DNA of 64,000 bases, from assembly GCF_019744875.1 (NCBI RefSeq), contig NZ_JAIETU010000003.1, positions 1-64,000 of the forward strand, in the 5' to 3' direction. A program made the position numbers and the translations under genes. The notes beneath the pieces are model-generated. The model ran no database searches, was not told the DNA's origin, and saw nothing but the letters and a program-made list of their open reading frames with translations. The stretch comes from Hyphomicrobium sp. (lineage in GTDB: Bacteria; Pseudomonadota; Alphaproteobacteria; Rhizobiales; Hyphomicrobiaceae). Every line of letters begins with the position of its first letter. The first letter of the stretch is position 1. This document shows, in pieces, positions 15,182-25,064 of this stretch.

Positions 15182-15559
15182 TCAGCCCCTGATCGCAGCG
15201 AAAAGAGCGGTCACGGCCGCAATCAGCCATGAACCGATCAGCAGGCTTCCGCCCAACGGCGCCGCCATCGGAAACAGCTTGTCTCCGAGCAGCACACGCG
15301 AGCTGACGTCGCCTGAAAAAAGCGCGACCGCGACGAGCATCAGCGAGACGGCTCCGAGCAGCACGGTGGGCCAGGGCGTCCCGCCCGCAATCGCTGTCAG
15401 CGCAATCGCGCCGACCCCATGCAGGATGAGAAACAGCGCGGCCGTCGCCAGCGACGGATCGGCCGTTCGGTGGGCGGCTACAGCCGCCAGCACCACACCG
15501 GCTGCCCCCATCAGAGCGCCGATCCCGATATTCCAGAGCGCCCACGAACCAAACGTCAT
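15182..15559 (-). CDS. DUF423 family membrane protein
   Basis: A 125-residue protein with four hydrophobic helices. The first carries G-A-L-M-G-A-A-G-V-V-L-A-A-V-A-A-H and the second A-A-L-F-L-I-L-H-G-V-G, the pattern of DUF423 (YgdD/TMEM256-like) inner-membrane proteins, followed by P-M-A-A-P-L-G-G near the third helix. The biochemical role of the family is unknown. Start ATG 15559. Confidence 0.8.
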   Translation of the reverse strand: MTFGSWALWNIGIGALMGAAGVVLAAVAAHRTADPSLATAALFLILHGVGAIALTAIAGGTPWPTVLLGAVSLMLVAVALFSGDVSSRVLLGDKLFPMAAPLGGSLLIGSWLIAAVTALFAAIRG

Positions 15560-15597
15560 CGTCGCCTCGCCATTTCACCGCCGCTTGCGGACGGACA

Positions 15598-16062
15598 TTA
15601 GAGAAAACGCACCATCAGCGCGCCCAAGACCGCCAGCACCGCCCCGGTCGCGCGGCCAAGCGTGAGCTCCCGCACCGCCAAGCCGAGCAGACCATAGTGG
15701 TCGAGGGCCAGACTGGCGATCACTTGTCCCGCAATCGCCAGAGCAATCACGGCACCGATGCCGAGAACCGGCGTCAGCACCAGGCTGATCGTGACGAAAA
15801 TCGCGCCCAGCACGCCGCCGAGATAAAGCAGCGGCGGAAGCGATGCGACACCGCTCCACGCCACTTGTTCGCGCGCGACGACAAGCGTCACCACAAGCAG
15901 GCACAGCGTGCCGACCACGAAGGACAGAGTCGCCGCACCCAAGGGATGGCCGAGCTTGGCCGCGGCCAAGGCGTTGACCGGCGCTTGCACGGAGATCATG
16001 GCGCCCGCCAGCAAGGCCAGCGTGGCGAGCCCGAGGGCATGCAGTGACATGAGCTTTCCCAT
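15598..16062 (-). CDS. DMT-superfamily protein, YdcZ/DUF606 type
   Basis: A 154-residue, five-helix membrane protein. The N-terminal A-G-A-M-I-S-V-Q-A-P-V-N-A-x-L-A segment with the G-x-x-x-x-x-x-x-S-F-x-V-G helix is typical of the DUF606/YdcZ half-size transporters, which may act as dimers. Substrate unknown. Lies 21 bases downstream of the cytosolic cyclophilin gene's stop, on the same strand. Confidence 0.75.
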   Translation of the reverse strand: MGKLMSLHALGLATLALLAGAMISVQAPVNALAAAKLGHPLGAATLSFVVGTLCLLVVTLVVAREQVAWSGVASLPPLLYLGGVLGAIFVTISLVLTPVLGIGAVIALAIAGQVIASLALDHYGLLGLAVRELTLGRATGAVLAVLGALMVRFL

Positions 16063-16083
16063 CTCCGATCTCGGCTCTGAGGA

Positions 16084-16560
16084 TCAGGCCGCGTCGGCGG
16101 CGACCTTCACCGACACCATCTTGTCCGGGTTCTGCACCGGCTCGCCGCGCTTGATCTTGTCGACGTTCTCCATGCCCTCGATCACCTGGCCCCACACCGT
16201 GTACTTCTTGTCGAGGAAGGTGGCATCGTCGAACACGATGAAGAACTGGCTGTTGGCGCTGTCGGGCGACGAGGAGCGCGCCATCGAGCACACGCCGCGC
16301 ACGTGCGGCTCGGCGTTGAATTCGGCCTTGAGGTTGGGGAGCTTGGAGCCGCCCGTGCCGGTGCCGTGCGGGCAACCCGTCTGCGCCATGAAGCCGTCGA
16401 TCACGCGATGGAACACGATGCCGTCGTAGAAGCCTTCACGCGCGAGCTGCTTGATGCGCGCAACGTGGTTGGGCGCCAGGTCCGGGCGCAACTGGATCAC
16501 GACACGGCCCTTGGTCGTCTCGATGATCAGCGTGTTTTCGGCATCTGCAATATCGGCCAT
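16084..16560 (-). CDS. ppiB: Cytoplasmic cyclophilin-type peptidyl-prolyl isomerase
   Basis: A 158-residue cyclophilin without a signal peptide. The active-site segments are present: F-H-R-V-I-D-G-F-M-A-Q-T-G (catalytic Arg in H-R-V), S-Q-F-F-I and W-G-Q-V-I-E-G-M. It accelerates cis-trans isomerisation of X-Pro bonds in folding proteins. It follows a periplasmic paralogue encoded just upstream on the same strand; the two probably arose by duplication and serve the two compartments. Confidence 0.92.
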   Translation of the reverse strand: MADIADAENTLIIETTKGRVVIQLRPDLAPNHVARIKQLAREGFYDGIVFHRVIDGFMAQTGCPHGTGTGGSKLPNLKAEFNAEPHVRGVCSMARSSSPDSANSQFFIVFDDATFLDKKYTVWGQVIEGMENVDKIKRGEPVQNPDKMVSVKVAADAA

Positions 16561-16650
16561 CTAAAGAACTCCAGTGGATGTTGAATGGAATGACGCAGCG
16601 GCCGGGTGCCCGTGGCATCCGGCCGCCAACGTCGAAGCTTGAACGTCCGC

Positions 16651-17259
16651 TTAGGGCGTTCCGTTCGCCATGTACATCTTCACGATGATATCCGGCTTCG
16701 GCGGCGGTTCACCCTTTGCGATCTGGTCGACGAATTGCATTCCGTCAACCACCTGCCCGAACACGGTGTACTGCCCATTGAGATGGGGCGCGTGGGCGAA
16801 CGTGATGAAGAACTGGCTGTTGGCGCTGTTCGGGTCGCCCGTGCGGGCCGCACCCAGCGTGCCGCGCTCGAAGGCCTGGCCGGAGAATTCGGCCTTGAGG
16901 CTCGGATACTTCGATCCGCCCCCGCCGGTGCCTTGCGGGTCGCCCGTCTGCGCCATGAAGCCCGGGATCACACGATGGAATTTGAGGCCGTTATAGAACC
17001 CTTCGTTGACCAGCATCTTGATGCGCTCGACGTGCTTCGGCGCGAGATCCGGCCGGAGCCGGATCGTGACCTTGCCGGTCTTGAGCTCCATGATCACCGT
17101 ATTCGACGGGTCATTGGCGGTCGCACCGGTCGTCACCATGCTGCCGGCGCCCGCGGCGTTGGCGGCGGGGACCTGGCCGATCTGGGGAGCGCTGTTGCCG
17201 CCGCAGCCCGCGAGGCAGAAGGCCATCATCAACGAGGCCAGTAACCCGATCGATCGCAT
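16651..17259 (-). CDS. Lipoprotein cyclophilin-type peptidyl-prolyl isomerase
   Basis: A 202-residue protein whose N-terminus is a lipoprotein signal with lipobox L-A-G-C (Cys at residue 19), so it is anchored in a membrane on the periplasmic side. After a Gly/Ala linker comes a cyclophilin domain with F-H-R-V-I-P-G-F-M-A-Q-T-G, S-Q-F-F-I-T and F-G-Q-V-V-D-G-M. Start is ATG 17259 because the longer reading destroys the signal. Partner of the cytosolic paralogue downstream. Confidence 0.9.
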   Translation of the reverse strand: MRSIGLLASLMMAFCLAGCGGNSAPQIGQVPAANAAGAGSMVTTGATANDPSNTVIMELKTGKVTIRLRPDLAPKHVERIKMLVNEGFYNGLKFHRVIPGFMAQTGDPQGTGGGGSKYPSLKAEFSGQAFERGTLGAARTGDPNSANSQFFITFAHAPHLNGQYTVFGQVVDGMQFVDQIAKGEPPPKPDIIVKMYMANGTP

Positions 17260-17330
17260 GAGCGCTCCCGTCCCTGTGTCATGACGGCTTCGCGCGCTGC
17301 GCGAGCCATCGTTTTTTCTCTTATGGCCCC

Positions 17331-17386
17331 GTTGCCCGAGACGGGCAACCAGACCCGTGTTGCCCGAAACGGGCAACCAGACCCGG
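17331..17386. repeat. Two tandem copies of a 28-base hairpin unit
   Basis: Two 28-base units follow each other (17331-17358 and 17359-17386). Each contains the hairpin GTTGCCCGARACGGGCAAC (8-bp stem, 3-base loop) followed by CAGACCCGT/CAGACCCGG. They sit between the coaD and cyclophilin genes, which are on the same strand. They may terminate or process the transcript, or be a small palindromic repeat family. Confidence 0.9.
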
Positions 17387-17424
17387 CCGCAACAGTCACC
17401 CAAGACCGGACGCTAGACCGGCCT

Positions 17425-17934
17425 CTAAACCGGACTGGCCCGCTTGGCCTTGTTCGCGAGCCGCAACGCAACGCCCTTCGAGACGAACGGCGTCACATCT
17501 CCGCCCATCACAGCGATCTGCCGCACGAGATTGGCGGCGATATGCCGGACTTCAGGCGACGCCGCCACAAACACGGTCTGCACAGACGGGATCATCTGCC
17601 CGTTCATGTTCGCCATCTGCATTTCGTAGTCGAAATCGGTGCCATCGCGCAGGCCGCGGAAGATCACGCTCGCACCAGCCCTTTGCGCGGCCGACACAGC
17701 AAGGTCGGCGAACGTGACGATCTCGATTGGAATGCCGGACGACGTCGCAATCGCGCGCGTCTCGCCCTCGAGCATCTCGACGCGTTCGTCGTTGTCGAAC
17801 AGCGGTGCCTTGGACGGGTGAATGCCGATGCCGATCACGAGCCGGTCGACGAGACGGCTCGCCCGCTCGATGATGTCGGTGTGCCCGTGCGTGACGGGAT
17901 CGAACGAGCCTGAGTAGAATCCGGTTCTGGTCAT
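17425..17934 (-). CDS. coaD: Phosphopantetheine adenylyltransferase
   Basis: A 169-residue CoaD, catalysing the fourth step of coenzyme A synthesis (4'-phosphopantetheine + ATP to dephospho-CoA). The nucleotidyltransferase signature [10 protein letters not shown] is at 9-18; [12 protein letters not shown] binds pantetheine, and S-S-x-x-V-R/E-V-R-H-I-A-type ending is present as S-P-E-V-R-H-I-A. Normal length. Start is ATG 17934; the longer open frame is not supported by the family's N-terminus. Confidence 0.95.
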   Translation of the reverse strand: MTRTGFYSGSFDPVTHGHTDIIERASRLVDRLVIGIGIHPSKAPLFDNDERVEMLEGETRAIATSSGIPIEIVTFADLAVSAAQRAGASVIFRGLRDGTDFDYEMQMANMNGQMIPSVQTVFVAASPEVRHIAANLVRQIAVMGGDVTPFVSKGVALRLANKAKRASPV

Positions 17935-18052
17935 GCCCCACTCTAGCCGGGCGCACCCGGCAAATTCAACAATCCGCCATCCCCAACTTGATTGGCGAAG
18001 AGCGCGTCTCGCGCCATAGTGGCTCATGCAACGGTCGATTGGGGAGAACGAG

Positions 18053-18349
18053 ATGGTTGCGCGTAACACTTTGATGACATTTGCAGTTCCCGCGCTCGCA
18101 AGCGCCGCGCTGCTCGCCGCGGCCATGACCGCCCCCGCCGCTGCCGCGCCAGGCGCCTGCGTCACCAAGCACGGCTCGGCGACCGGCATCACCCGCGATT
18201 TCGCCGAGTACGAGGCGTTCCTCATCATCCGTCAGGTCACGGGAAACTGGCCGTTCCAAACGGACGCCATTTCGAAGCCGGTCTACAAGTGCGCGAGCGA
18301 CGGCGCGCTATGGACCTGCCGCGCCTCTGCCAAGGTCTGCAAAAGCTGA
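18053..18349 (+). CDS. Secreted small Cys-containing protein
   Basis: A 98-residue protein with a signal peptide ending A-A-A-A-P-G (about residue 32). The mature part has four Cys (C36 and three near the end: Y-K-C, W-T-C, V-C-K-S) and aromatic residues, suggesting a compact disulfide-bonded domain. ATG 18053 follows a GGGGAGA ribosome-binding site; an upstream ATG at 18026 is less likely. Family not recognised. Confidence 0.65.
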   Translation: MVARNTLMTFAVPALASAALLAAAMTAPAAAAPGACVTKHGSATGITRDFAEYEAFLIIRQVTGNWPFQTDAISKPVYKCASDGALWTCRASAKVCKS

Positions 18350-18393
18350 CCTGGGCTGACCAAACGAAACGAACACCCAAACGGAGAACGCCC

Positions 18394-18672
18394 TTGTCGC
18401 CACGCCTGACTGCCCCGTCCGCGCTCTTGGCTGTTGCTGCTTTCGCGCTGAGCGCCGGGCTGTCTCAGGTCGACGCGAAAGATATCGCGTGCGGCCCGGA
18501 CGAGGTCTCGGTCCCCGACGACCGCGCCGAGGGCGGCAACCTGTGCATCTCAAAAGCCGAATGGGAAAAAGCCAAGAAAATCTGCAGCGCCAACGCGCCC
18601 GCCGGAGAAGAGGTCGATCCCACAGGATGCCTCTGCCAGGACGGCGACGCGGTCGGAGCCTGCGGCGACTAA
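18394..18672 (+). CDS. Secreted small Cys-rich protein, TTG start
   Basis: A 92-residue protein starting at TTG behind GGAGA. The signal peptide ends near S-Q-V-D-A-K (residue 29). The mature part has seven Cys (I-A-C-G-P-D, N-L-C-I-S, K-I-C-S, G-C-L-C-Q and A-C-G-D among them), so disulfides are likely. It lies 44 bases after the previous secreted protein and may be co-transcribed. Function unknown. Confidence 0.6.
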   Translation: MSPRLTAPSALLAVAAFALSAGLSQVDAKDIACGPDEVSVPDDRAEGGNLCISKAEWEKAKKICSANAPAGEEVDPTGCLCQDGDAVGACGD

Positions 18673-18688
18673 CTCGGCGCGAGCGCCG

Positions 18689-21304
18689 TCAAACTGTTTG
18701 GGAGCCGCTCGTCGTGTTCGCCTGACCGGCAGGCGCGTCGGCCTCGGCGGCGGCCATGTTGGCGGAGGCAGAGACAGCCAGCCCCAGCTTCTCGGCAAGC
18801 ACATTTGCCATGTAGGGCTTGTGCGCCACGGGCACGATCCGCAGGCGATCGGGAATTAGAAAACTGTCGCCGTAGCCCGTCGCAAACACGAAGGGGATCT
18901 TGCGCCGCAATAGCTCGTCGGCAACGGCGAACGAGTTGTCCATTCCGATATGCACGTCGAGCACCGCCGCGTCGGGCAATGCCCCACGCGCCAGAACCGC
19001 CATCGCCTCCGCCGTGGTCGCAACCGTTTTCGCCACCGCTCCATACTCGGCAAGCATGGACTCGACGTCGATGGCGATGACGAGCTGGTCCTCGAGCACC
19101 AGCACGTTCAATCCTGCGATGCCGCCACTCGCTGCCGGCTCAGCGCGCGCGGGCGCCGCAACCACGCGGCGCTGCGGCGTAACCCGCGTGACGAACCTGC
19201 CCGGAATGACGAACCGCGCGGAAACACCGGCCGTGTGAAACGTGAGCTCGCTTTCGCCCCCGAGGTCGAACGGCACGCTGCGGTCCACCAGCACCATGCC
19301 GAAGCCGCTGCGTTTCGGCTTTTCGACCCGCGGCCCGCCCTCCTCAGTCCAGAAGACCTCGCACCCCCTGTCGGGCCGGATCGACCAGCGCACCGTGAGA
19401 CGCCCGTTCTGCGTCGACAGCGCACCGTACTTCGCCGCATTGGTCGCCAGCTCATGAAACACCAGCGCCATGACGGAGTACGCACGCGACTCGAGCGCGA
19501 CATCCGGCCCATCGAGCTCCACCGCAGCCGAACGCCCCGAATAAGGTCCAAGCTCCGCTCTGAGCAGATCCTTCAACTGCCCGCCGCAGTCGCTGCGGAT
19601 GACCTGATCGTGCGCAAAGGCCAGCGCCGCAATGCGGCCCTTGAGCGAGCTGACGTACGCTTCGATATCCCGCCCTTCCTCCACCGGCTGCGAGACGAGC
19701 GACTTGATAAGCGCCAGGATGTTTTTGACGCGATGGTTCAATTCCTCGTTGAGCATCTTGTGGCGCAGGTCCGCCTTGCGCCGCTCCTCCGCCAGAAGCT
19801 CCGTCCGGCGCATCACGACCTCGAACAGAGCCGTGCGCACGGCCTCCGCGCTTTCGTTATCCGGCGTCGACCACGGGCGCGATTTGCGCTCCACCGTCTC
19901 CTTCCAGATGGCGAAGCTCTGGCGCGGCGTGAGGCGATCGCCGTGCGGGCCGGTTTGGTAGACTTTCTCGGGATTTCCCGCCCAGGCGACAGTCTCCACC
20001 AGCTCCTTGCGGAAGAACATGAGGTAGTCGCGCGGCGCGTGCGAAATTGGTACGGCCAGCACGCCCGACACATCCGCCTTGTAGGCGGCCGCGCCCGGCA
20101 CATGCGCGGACAGCTCAGACGTCGACCAGACTTTTCCCTCGCTGACGGTGCCGATGTAGGCCGTGAGCTTTTCAATCTCGCTTGCGGGCGGGGTGGACCC
20201 AAACGGCGTCCACGTTTCGTCGATCCACAAGCCGGCCCCGTCTGAGGCGATGAGGCTCGAACAGAGGGCGACGCGGCTCCTGAGAAACTGGGTGATGTCC
20301 TCGTGGTGGATGACCTCGCGCAGCAGATCGTCGAGCGCACGGCGGGTCTCGATCGCCACCTCGAGCTTCGACTTCTGGATCAGAGCCTCGAGATGGAGCG
20401 AGAAAAAATCGCCGAACATTTCCGCCGCGATCCGATCCGCCATCGCCAGCGCCCGTGGCGTATAATGATGGCACGCGATCAGCCCCCACAGCTCGCCGCC
20501 GACGACGATCGAAATCGACATCGATGCCGCGACCCCCATGTTGCGGAGGTATTCGCAATGAATCGGAGAAACGCTCCGCAGGTGCGCGAAGCTCAGATCG
20601 AGCGGCGCGCCCGCTTCGTCGTCTTCCGGCTGGATCAACACCCGCGCCCCGCTCGCGTCCCCGATCACGCGAATGGTGTTTCTGATGTAAAGCTCGCGCG
20701 CCTGCTGAGGGATGTCACTTGCGGGAAAGTGCTGCCCGAGAAAGCTCTCGAGATCCGTGCGCTTGCTTTCGGCAATGACCTGCCCGGAGCCGTCTGCCGC
20801 GAACTGATAGACCATGACCCGGTCGTAAGAGAGCAGCGCGCGGATCAGCCTCGATGTCTGCTTGACGACATCGTCGACCGTCTGCAACGGCCTGAGGCGG
20901 TTGATGAGCGTCCGCACGAGTTCGAGCGGCTTGCCCGGCCGCCCCGCGGGCACCGGTTCGAGTTCGACGATCGAGTGACCCTTCCACCGGTGCACGGCCA
21001 CGTCGAACGCGCGTCCTGCGTCGTTCGCCAGCCCCATGATCAAGGCCGGGCGCGCGCCTTCGGGCGTGGCGGCTAGCGCGTTTCTGAGATCGTGCGCCCC
21101 GCGATTGCCGAACACCTCTTCAAACTTGTGGTCGACCAGTTCGCCGCACCCGAGCATGTCCGAGGCGTTCGCGGAATGGCGGCGGATGCTCCGGAACTCG
21201 GCATCGAGCGCCAACAGGCAGCCATGCGGCTGGATGCTGCCGGGAATATGGATCGGCTCCCGATCGCAGTTCGTCAAATTTACCGCATCAGACCGCATCA
21301 TCAT
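18689..21304 (-). CDS. bphP: Bacteriophytochrome with HWE histidine kinase and receiver domain
   Basis: An 871-residue red/far-red photoreceptor. Order of domains: PAS (about 10-115) with the biliverdin-binding Cys13 (L-T-N-C-D-R-E-P-I-H); GAF (about 135-310) with D-I-P (197-199) and C-H-H (278-280); PHY (about 320-500) with the tongue motif P-R-Q-S-F (460-464); an HWE-type kinase with phospho-acceptor H524 (L-N-H-R-V-K-N) and N-box F-H-E-L-A-T-N-A-A-K-Y-G; and a C-terminal receiver with D739, D783 and K829. The start is one of the Met codons at 21304-21298, overlapping the stop of the heme oxygenase gene, which supplies its chromophore. The fused receiver may be phosphorylated in cis or act as a phosphate sink. 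Confidence 0.95.
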   Translation of the reverse strand: MMMRSDAVNLTNCDREPIHIPGSIQPHGCLLALDAEFRSIRRHSANASDMLGCGELVDHKFEEVFGNRGAHDLRNALAATPEGARPALIMGLANDAGRAFDVAVHRWKGHSIVELEPVPAGRPGKPLELVRTLINRLRPLQTVDDVVKQTSRLIRALLSYDRVMVYQFAADGSGQVIAESKRTDLESFLGQHFPASDIPQQARELYIRNTIRVIGDASGARVLIQPEDDEAGAPLDLSFAHLRSVSPIHCEYLRNMGVAASMSISIVVGGELWGLIACHHYTPRALAMADRIAAEMFGDFFSLHLEALIQKSKLEVAIETRRALDDLLREVIHHEDITQFLRSRVALCSSLIASDGAGLWIDETWTPFGSTPPASEIEKLTAYIGTVSEGKVWSTSELSAHVPGAAAYKADVSGVLAVPISHAPRDYLMFFRKELVETVAWAGNPEKVYQTGPHGDRLTPRQSFAIWKETVERKSRPWSTPDNESAEAVRTALFEVVMRRTELLAEERRKADLRHKMLNEELNHRVKNILALIKSLVSQPVEEGRDIEAYVSSLKGRIAALAFAHDQVIRSDCGGQLKDLLRAELGPYSGRSAAVELDGPDVALESRAYSVMALVFHELATNAAKYGALSTQNGRLTVRWSIRPDRGCEVFWTEEGGPRVEKPKRSGFGMVLVDRSVPFDLGGESELTFHTAGVSARFVIPGRFVTRVTPQRRVVAAPARAEPAASGGIAGLNVLVLEDQLVIAIDVESMLAEYGAVAKTVATTAEAMAVLARGALPDAAVLDVHIGMDNSFAVADELLRRKIPFVFATGYGDSFLIPDRLRIVPVAHKPYMANVLAEKLGLAVSASANMAAAEADAPAGQANTTSGSQTV

Positions 21305-21869
21305 TCGCTTTGAGAAAGGAGAGCTTTGCTGCTTCGAACGCCGCGTTGGCCGCCGACACGGCGGCTGGCATTTCGATCCCGTCGGCCGCTTCCAGTAACG
21401 CTTGAAACCCGCGCCAGGTTTCCAACCCGGCCGACTGCCGGGCGAGATGACGCGCGCCGAACGTCGCCGTCAGCCCGAGTTTCTTGGCTTCGCTGTAGAG
21501 GAGTCGGGCGCCGAGGGACGAACCTTCGAGCACGTAAAGCACGCCGAACGCCCCGCTCAGGTCCGAAACCGCAGCTCGCACGGGCTCAGATGGCCGCGCC
21601 GCAGCGAGCGGAGCAGCACCCATGTCGTCCAGGTCGTCGTTGAGGCTTTGCGCGATGAACGTCGGCCGCCAGTCTCCCGACAGTGCCGGCCAGTCGAGGC
21701 CGGAAAGTGCCGCTTCGTACGGAGCCCGGAAAGCGTGCATGCCGCGCAGGTAGCGGACGTAGGACGCACGCGAACGCAAAGCTCCGACCACGGCCTCGAG
21801 CTCGGCGTGCCGCGTCGCGGTGGTCGAGCGCAAGGCGCTGCGTCGCGAGGAATGTCCCGTGAGCGTCAT
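21288..21869 (-). CDS. bphO: Biliverdin-producing heme oxygenase
   Basis: A 193-residue bacterial heme oxygenase of the BphO type. The proximal heme ligand is H21 in A-T-R-H-A-E-L-E, and the distal helix is the G-V-L-Y-V-L-E-G-S-S-L-G-A segment. It opens heme to biliverdin, the chromophore of the bacteriophytochrome whose gene begins within its last codons. The ATG at 21869 is preferred to the more upstream Met, which would add a non-conserved Arg/Pro-rich stretch. Confidence 0.92.
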   Translation of the reverse strand: MTLTGHSSRRSALRSTTATRHAELEAVVGALRSRASYVRYLRGMHAFRAPYEAALSGLDWPALSGDWRPTFIAQSLNDDLDDMGAAPLAAARPSEPVRAAVSDLSGAFGVLYVLEGSSLGARLLYSEAKKLGLTATFGARHLARQSAGLETWRGFQALLEAADGIEMPAAVSAANAAFEAAKLSFLKANDDAV

Positions 21870-21986
21870 GGGCCACAGAGCTACACCCGCCCGCCCAAGG
21901 CGCGCAAGGGTCCACGGCCCCGCGCGGCGGGGCCAGAAAGGGCGCACACGTTGGATAGCCGGATCGAGCCCCCGCGGACGGCGGCC

Positions 21987-24770
21987 TCAGCCGCCGTTGT
22001 CGGCCTCGCCCTCACCCTCTTCCGGCTCGGAGCCGTCGTCCGGAATGCGCTCCACGGACACGACCCGCTCCTCGGCCTCGGTCTTGAAGATCCGCACGCC
22101 CTGCGTGTTGCGACCCGCAATGCGCACATCGTTAACCGGGCAGCGAATGAGCTGGCCGCCGTCGGTGACGAGCATGATCTGATCCGAGTCGTCGATCGCA
22201 AACGACGCCACGAGGCTGCCGTTGCGCTCGTTCACGACCATCGCGACGATGCCTTTGCCGCCGCGCCCGCTCGTCCGGTACTCGTACGACGAACTGCGCT
22301 TGCCGAAGCCCTTTTCGGAAACCGTGAGCACGAACTGCTCGCGCGCCGAAAGCTCGGCGTAACGCTCGGGCGTCAGCTCGGCCGCGCCACCCTCTTCGCC
22401 GGTCTCGTCCGCTTCCACCTCGATCTCGGCAACGGCATCCGCGTCCTCGCCGGTTTCGCTGCGGCGGATCTGCGCTGCCTGCTTCATGTAGGCCGTGCGT
22501 TCCGCAGGCGAAGCCTCCGCATGCGCGAGAATGGCCATCGAGATCACCTCGTCGCCCGCATCCAGCCGGATGCCGCGCACGCCGGATGAATCGCGCCCCT
22601 TGAAGAGCCGCACTTCATCCTTGATGAGGAAGCGGATGCAGCGCCCCTGCGCCGTCGTCAGCAGAATGTCGTCCTCGGGCGAGGCAATCGCCACCGAGAC
22701 GATGCGGTCGCTCTCGCCGCCCTCCTCCGACGCGTCGAACTTCATCGCAATCTTGCCGTTGCGATTGATGCTCTCGAAATCGGTCAGCGCGTTGCGGCGC
22801 ACGCCGCCGCTTTTGGTGGCGAAAATCAGCTCCAGATTGGCCCAGGTCGACGTGTCCTCCGGCAGCGGCAGGATCGACGTGATGACCTCGCCCTGCGCCA
22901 GCGGCAGCAGGTTGATCAGCGCCTTGCCCGATGCCTGGGGTGTTGACGCCGGCAGGCGCCACACCTTCATGCGGTAGCACATGCCGCGCGACGAGAAGAA
23001 CAGCACCGGCGTGTGCGTGGACGTGATGAAGATCTGCGTGACGAAATCCTCGTCGCGCGTCGACATGCCGGAGCGCCCTTTGCCGCCGCGCCGCTGGGCG
23101 CGATAAGTCGAGAGCGGCACGCGCTTGATGTAGCCCTTGTGCGAAACCGTGACGACCACGTCCTCGCGCTGGATCAAGTCCTCGTCTTCGAGCTCGCCTT
23201 CGAGATCGACGATCTCGGTTTTGCGCGGCGTCGCGAACTCGTCCCGGATCGCCGACAGCTCGCCCTTGACGATGTCAACGATGCGCAGGCGCGACGACAG
23301 GATGGCCAGATAGTCTTTGATCTCTTCGGCGATCTTTTTGAGTTCATCGCCGATTTCGTCGCGGCCCAGCGCAGTGAGCCGTGCGAGCCGAAGCTCGAGA
23401 ATGGCCTTGGCCTGTTCCTCGGAGAGCCTGTAAGTGCCGTCGGACGCCAGCTTGTGGCGCGGGTCGGCAATCAGCTCGATCAGCGGCGCCATGTCCTTGG
23501 CGGGCCAGTCGCGATCCATCAACTGCGCCTTGGCCTCGGCCGGCGACGGCGAGGTACGGATCAGGCGAATGACTTCATCGATGTTGGCGACCGCGATCGC
23601 GAGACCGACCAACACGTGCGCCCGGTCGCGCGCCTTCGTGAGCAGATGGCGCGTGCGCCGCGTCACCACCACCTGGCGGAACGTCGTGAACGCCTCGATG
23701 AAATCGCGCAGGTTGAGCTGCTCGGGCTTGCCGCCGTTGATGGCCAGCATGTTGGCGCCGAACGTCGTCTGCAGGTCCGAATAGCGCCAGAGCTGGTTGA
23801 GCACCACGTCCGCGATGGCGTCACGCTTGAGCTCGATGACGATCCGCATGCCTTCGCGGTTCGTCTCGTCCCAGATGTCGGAGATGCCCTCGACGCGCTT
23901 TTCACGCACGAGATCGGCGATCTTCTCGATCAGCGTCTTCTTGTTCACCTGATAGGGAATGGCCGTCACGACGAGCGCTTCGCGGTCCTTGCGGATCTCC
24001 TCCACCTCGACCTTGGCGCGCATGATGATCGAGCCGCGGCCCTTGTGGTAGGCCGCCAGCGCCCCCTGCCGGCCGAGAATGAGCCCGCCGGTTGGGAAGT
24101 CGGGTCCCTGGATGATCTGGGTCAGATCCTCGACCGTCGCGTCCGGCTTCTCGAGCATCAGCATGCAGGCGTCGATGACTTCGCCGAGATTGTGCGGCGG
24201 GATGTTCGTCGCCATGCCGACGGCGATGCCGCCGGCTCCGTTCACGAGCAGGTTCGGAAACTTCGCCGGCAGCACGCTCGGCTCTTCCAGTCGGTCGTCG
24301 TAGTTCGGCTTGAAGTCGACCGTGTCCTTGTCGAGATCGTCGAGCAGATACTGCGCGACCTTGGCGAGGCGCGCTTCCGTGTAGCGCTCGGCCGCGGGCG
24401 GATCGCCGTCCACCGAGCCGAAGTTGCCCTGCCCGTCGATCAGCGGCACGCGCATGGAGAAATCCTGCGCCAGGCGCACGAGCGCGTCGTAGATCGCAAG
24501 GTTTCCGTGCGGATGGAAATCGCCCATCGTGTCGCCCACCACCTTGGACGACTTCATGTGCTTCTTGTTCCAGTCGAGGCCGAGGCGCTGCATCGCATAG
24601 AGGATGCGGCGGTGCACGGGCTTCAAGCCGTCGCGCACGTCGGGCAGCGCGCGCGAGATGATCACGCTCATCGCGTACTCGAGGTACGAGCGCTTCATCT
24701 CGTCTTGGATGAGAATCGGGCGGATGTCGCTCGGCCCCGAGGCGCCGGGCCGGTCAGTGGGTGCGTTCAA
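21987..24770 (-). CDS. gyrA: DNA gyrase subunit A
   Basis: A 927-residue GyrA: the breakage-reunion domain with catalytic Tyr130 (A-E-R-Y-T-E) and the C-terminal beta-pinwheel with the GyrA box Q-R-R-G-G-K-G. With B it introduces negative supercoils. The quinolone-determining region reads [10 protein letters not shown]; by the offset of the active-site Tyr, Leu91 equals E. coli Ser83, Asn90 equals Asp82 and Asp95 equals Asp87. An acidic insert (around residues 790-815: [12 protein letters not shown]) lies in the C-terminal domain, and the tail is acidic. Confidence 0.98.
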   Translation of the reverse strand: MNAPTDRPGASGPSDIRPILIQDEMKRSYLEYAMSVIISRALPDVRDGLKPVHRRILYAMQRLGLDWNKKHMKSSKVVGDTMGDFHPHGNLAIYDALVRLAQDFSMRVPLIDGQGNFGSVDGDPPAAERYTEARLAKVAQYLLDDLDKDTVDFKPNYDDRLEEPSVLPAKFPNLLVNGAGGIAVGMATNIPPHNLGEVIDACMLMLEKPDATVEDLTQIIQGPDFPTGGLILGRQGALAAYHKGRGSIIMRAKVEVEEIRKDREALVVTAIPYQVNKKTLIEKIADLVREKRVEGISDIWDETNREGMRIVIELKRDAIADVVLNQLWRYSDLQTTFGANMLAINGGKPEQLNLRDFIEAFTTFRQVVVTRRTRHLLTKARDRAHVLVGLAIAVANIDEVIRLIRTSPSPAEAKAQLMDRDWPAKDMAPLIELIADPRHKLASDGTYRLSEEQAKAILELRLARLTALGRDEIGDELKKIAEEIKDYLAILSSRLRIVDIVKGELSAIRDEFATPRKTEIVDLEGELEDEDLIQREDVVVTVSHKGYIKRVPLSTYRAQRRGGKGRSGMSTRDEDFVTQIFITSTHTPVLFFSSRGMCYRMKVWRLPASTPQASGKALINLLPLAQGEVITSILPLPEDTSTWANLELIFATKSGGVRRNALTDFESINRNGKIAMKFDASEEGGESDRIVSVAIASPEDDILLTTAQGRCIRFLIKDEVRLFKGRDSSGVRGIRLDAGDEVISMAILAHAEASPAERTAYMKQAAQIRRSETGEDADAVAEIEVEADETGEEGGAAELTPERYAELSAREQFVLTVSEKGFGKRSSSYEYRTSGRGGKGIVAMVVNERNGSLVASFAIDDSDQIMLVTDGGQLIRCPVNDVRIAGRNTQGVRIFKTEAEERVVSVERIPDDGSEPEEGEGEADNGG

Positions 24771-25064
24771 GGCGGATGTCCTGAAAAGCCTGCGACGGCG
24801 CGACGGCGTCCAATCTGCGAGGCGCGCTTAGTGGTCGACCCCAGTTTAGCCGGACCCGCCCCCCAACCGCAATGCGCCGCAACCCGCTCACGGCCTACGT
24901 GCCTGTGTTTTCGGCACCTTTCACCGGGAATATGCCTGTGCACGGCGTATCGTCTGCCGCGAACCGGCCAAAAAGTCGCGCTTCGGTGCTGGAACGCGCG
25001 TGAGGGATTCGCGGTATCTCCTCCGCGTCAACGCGTTTTCTTCACCACCAGGGATAGGGACCCC

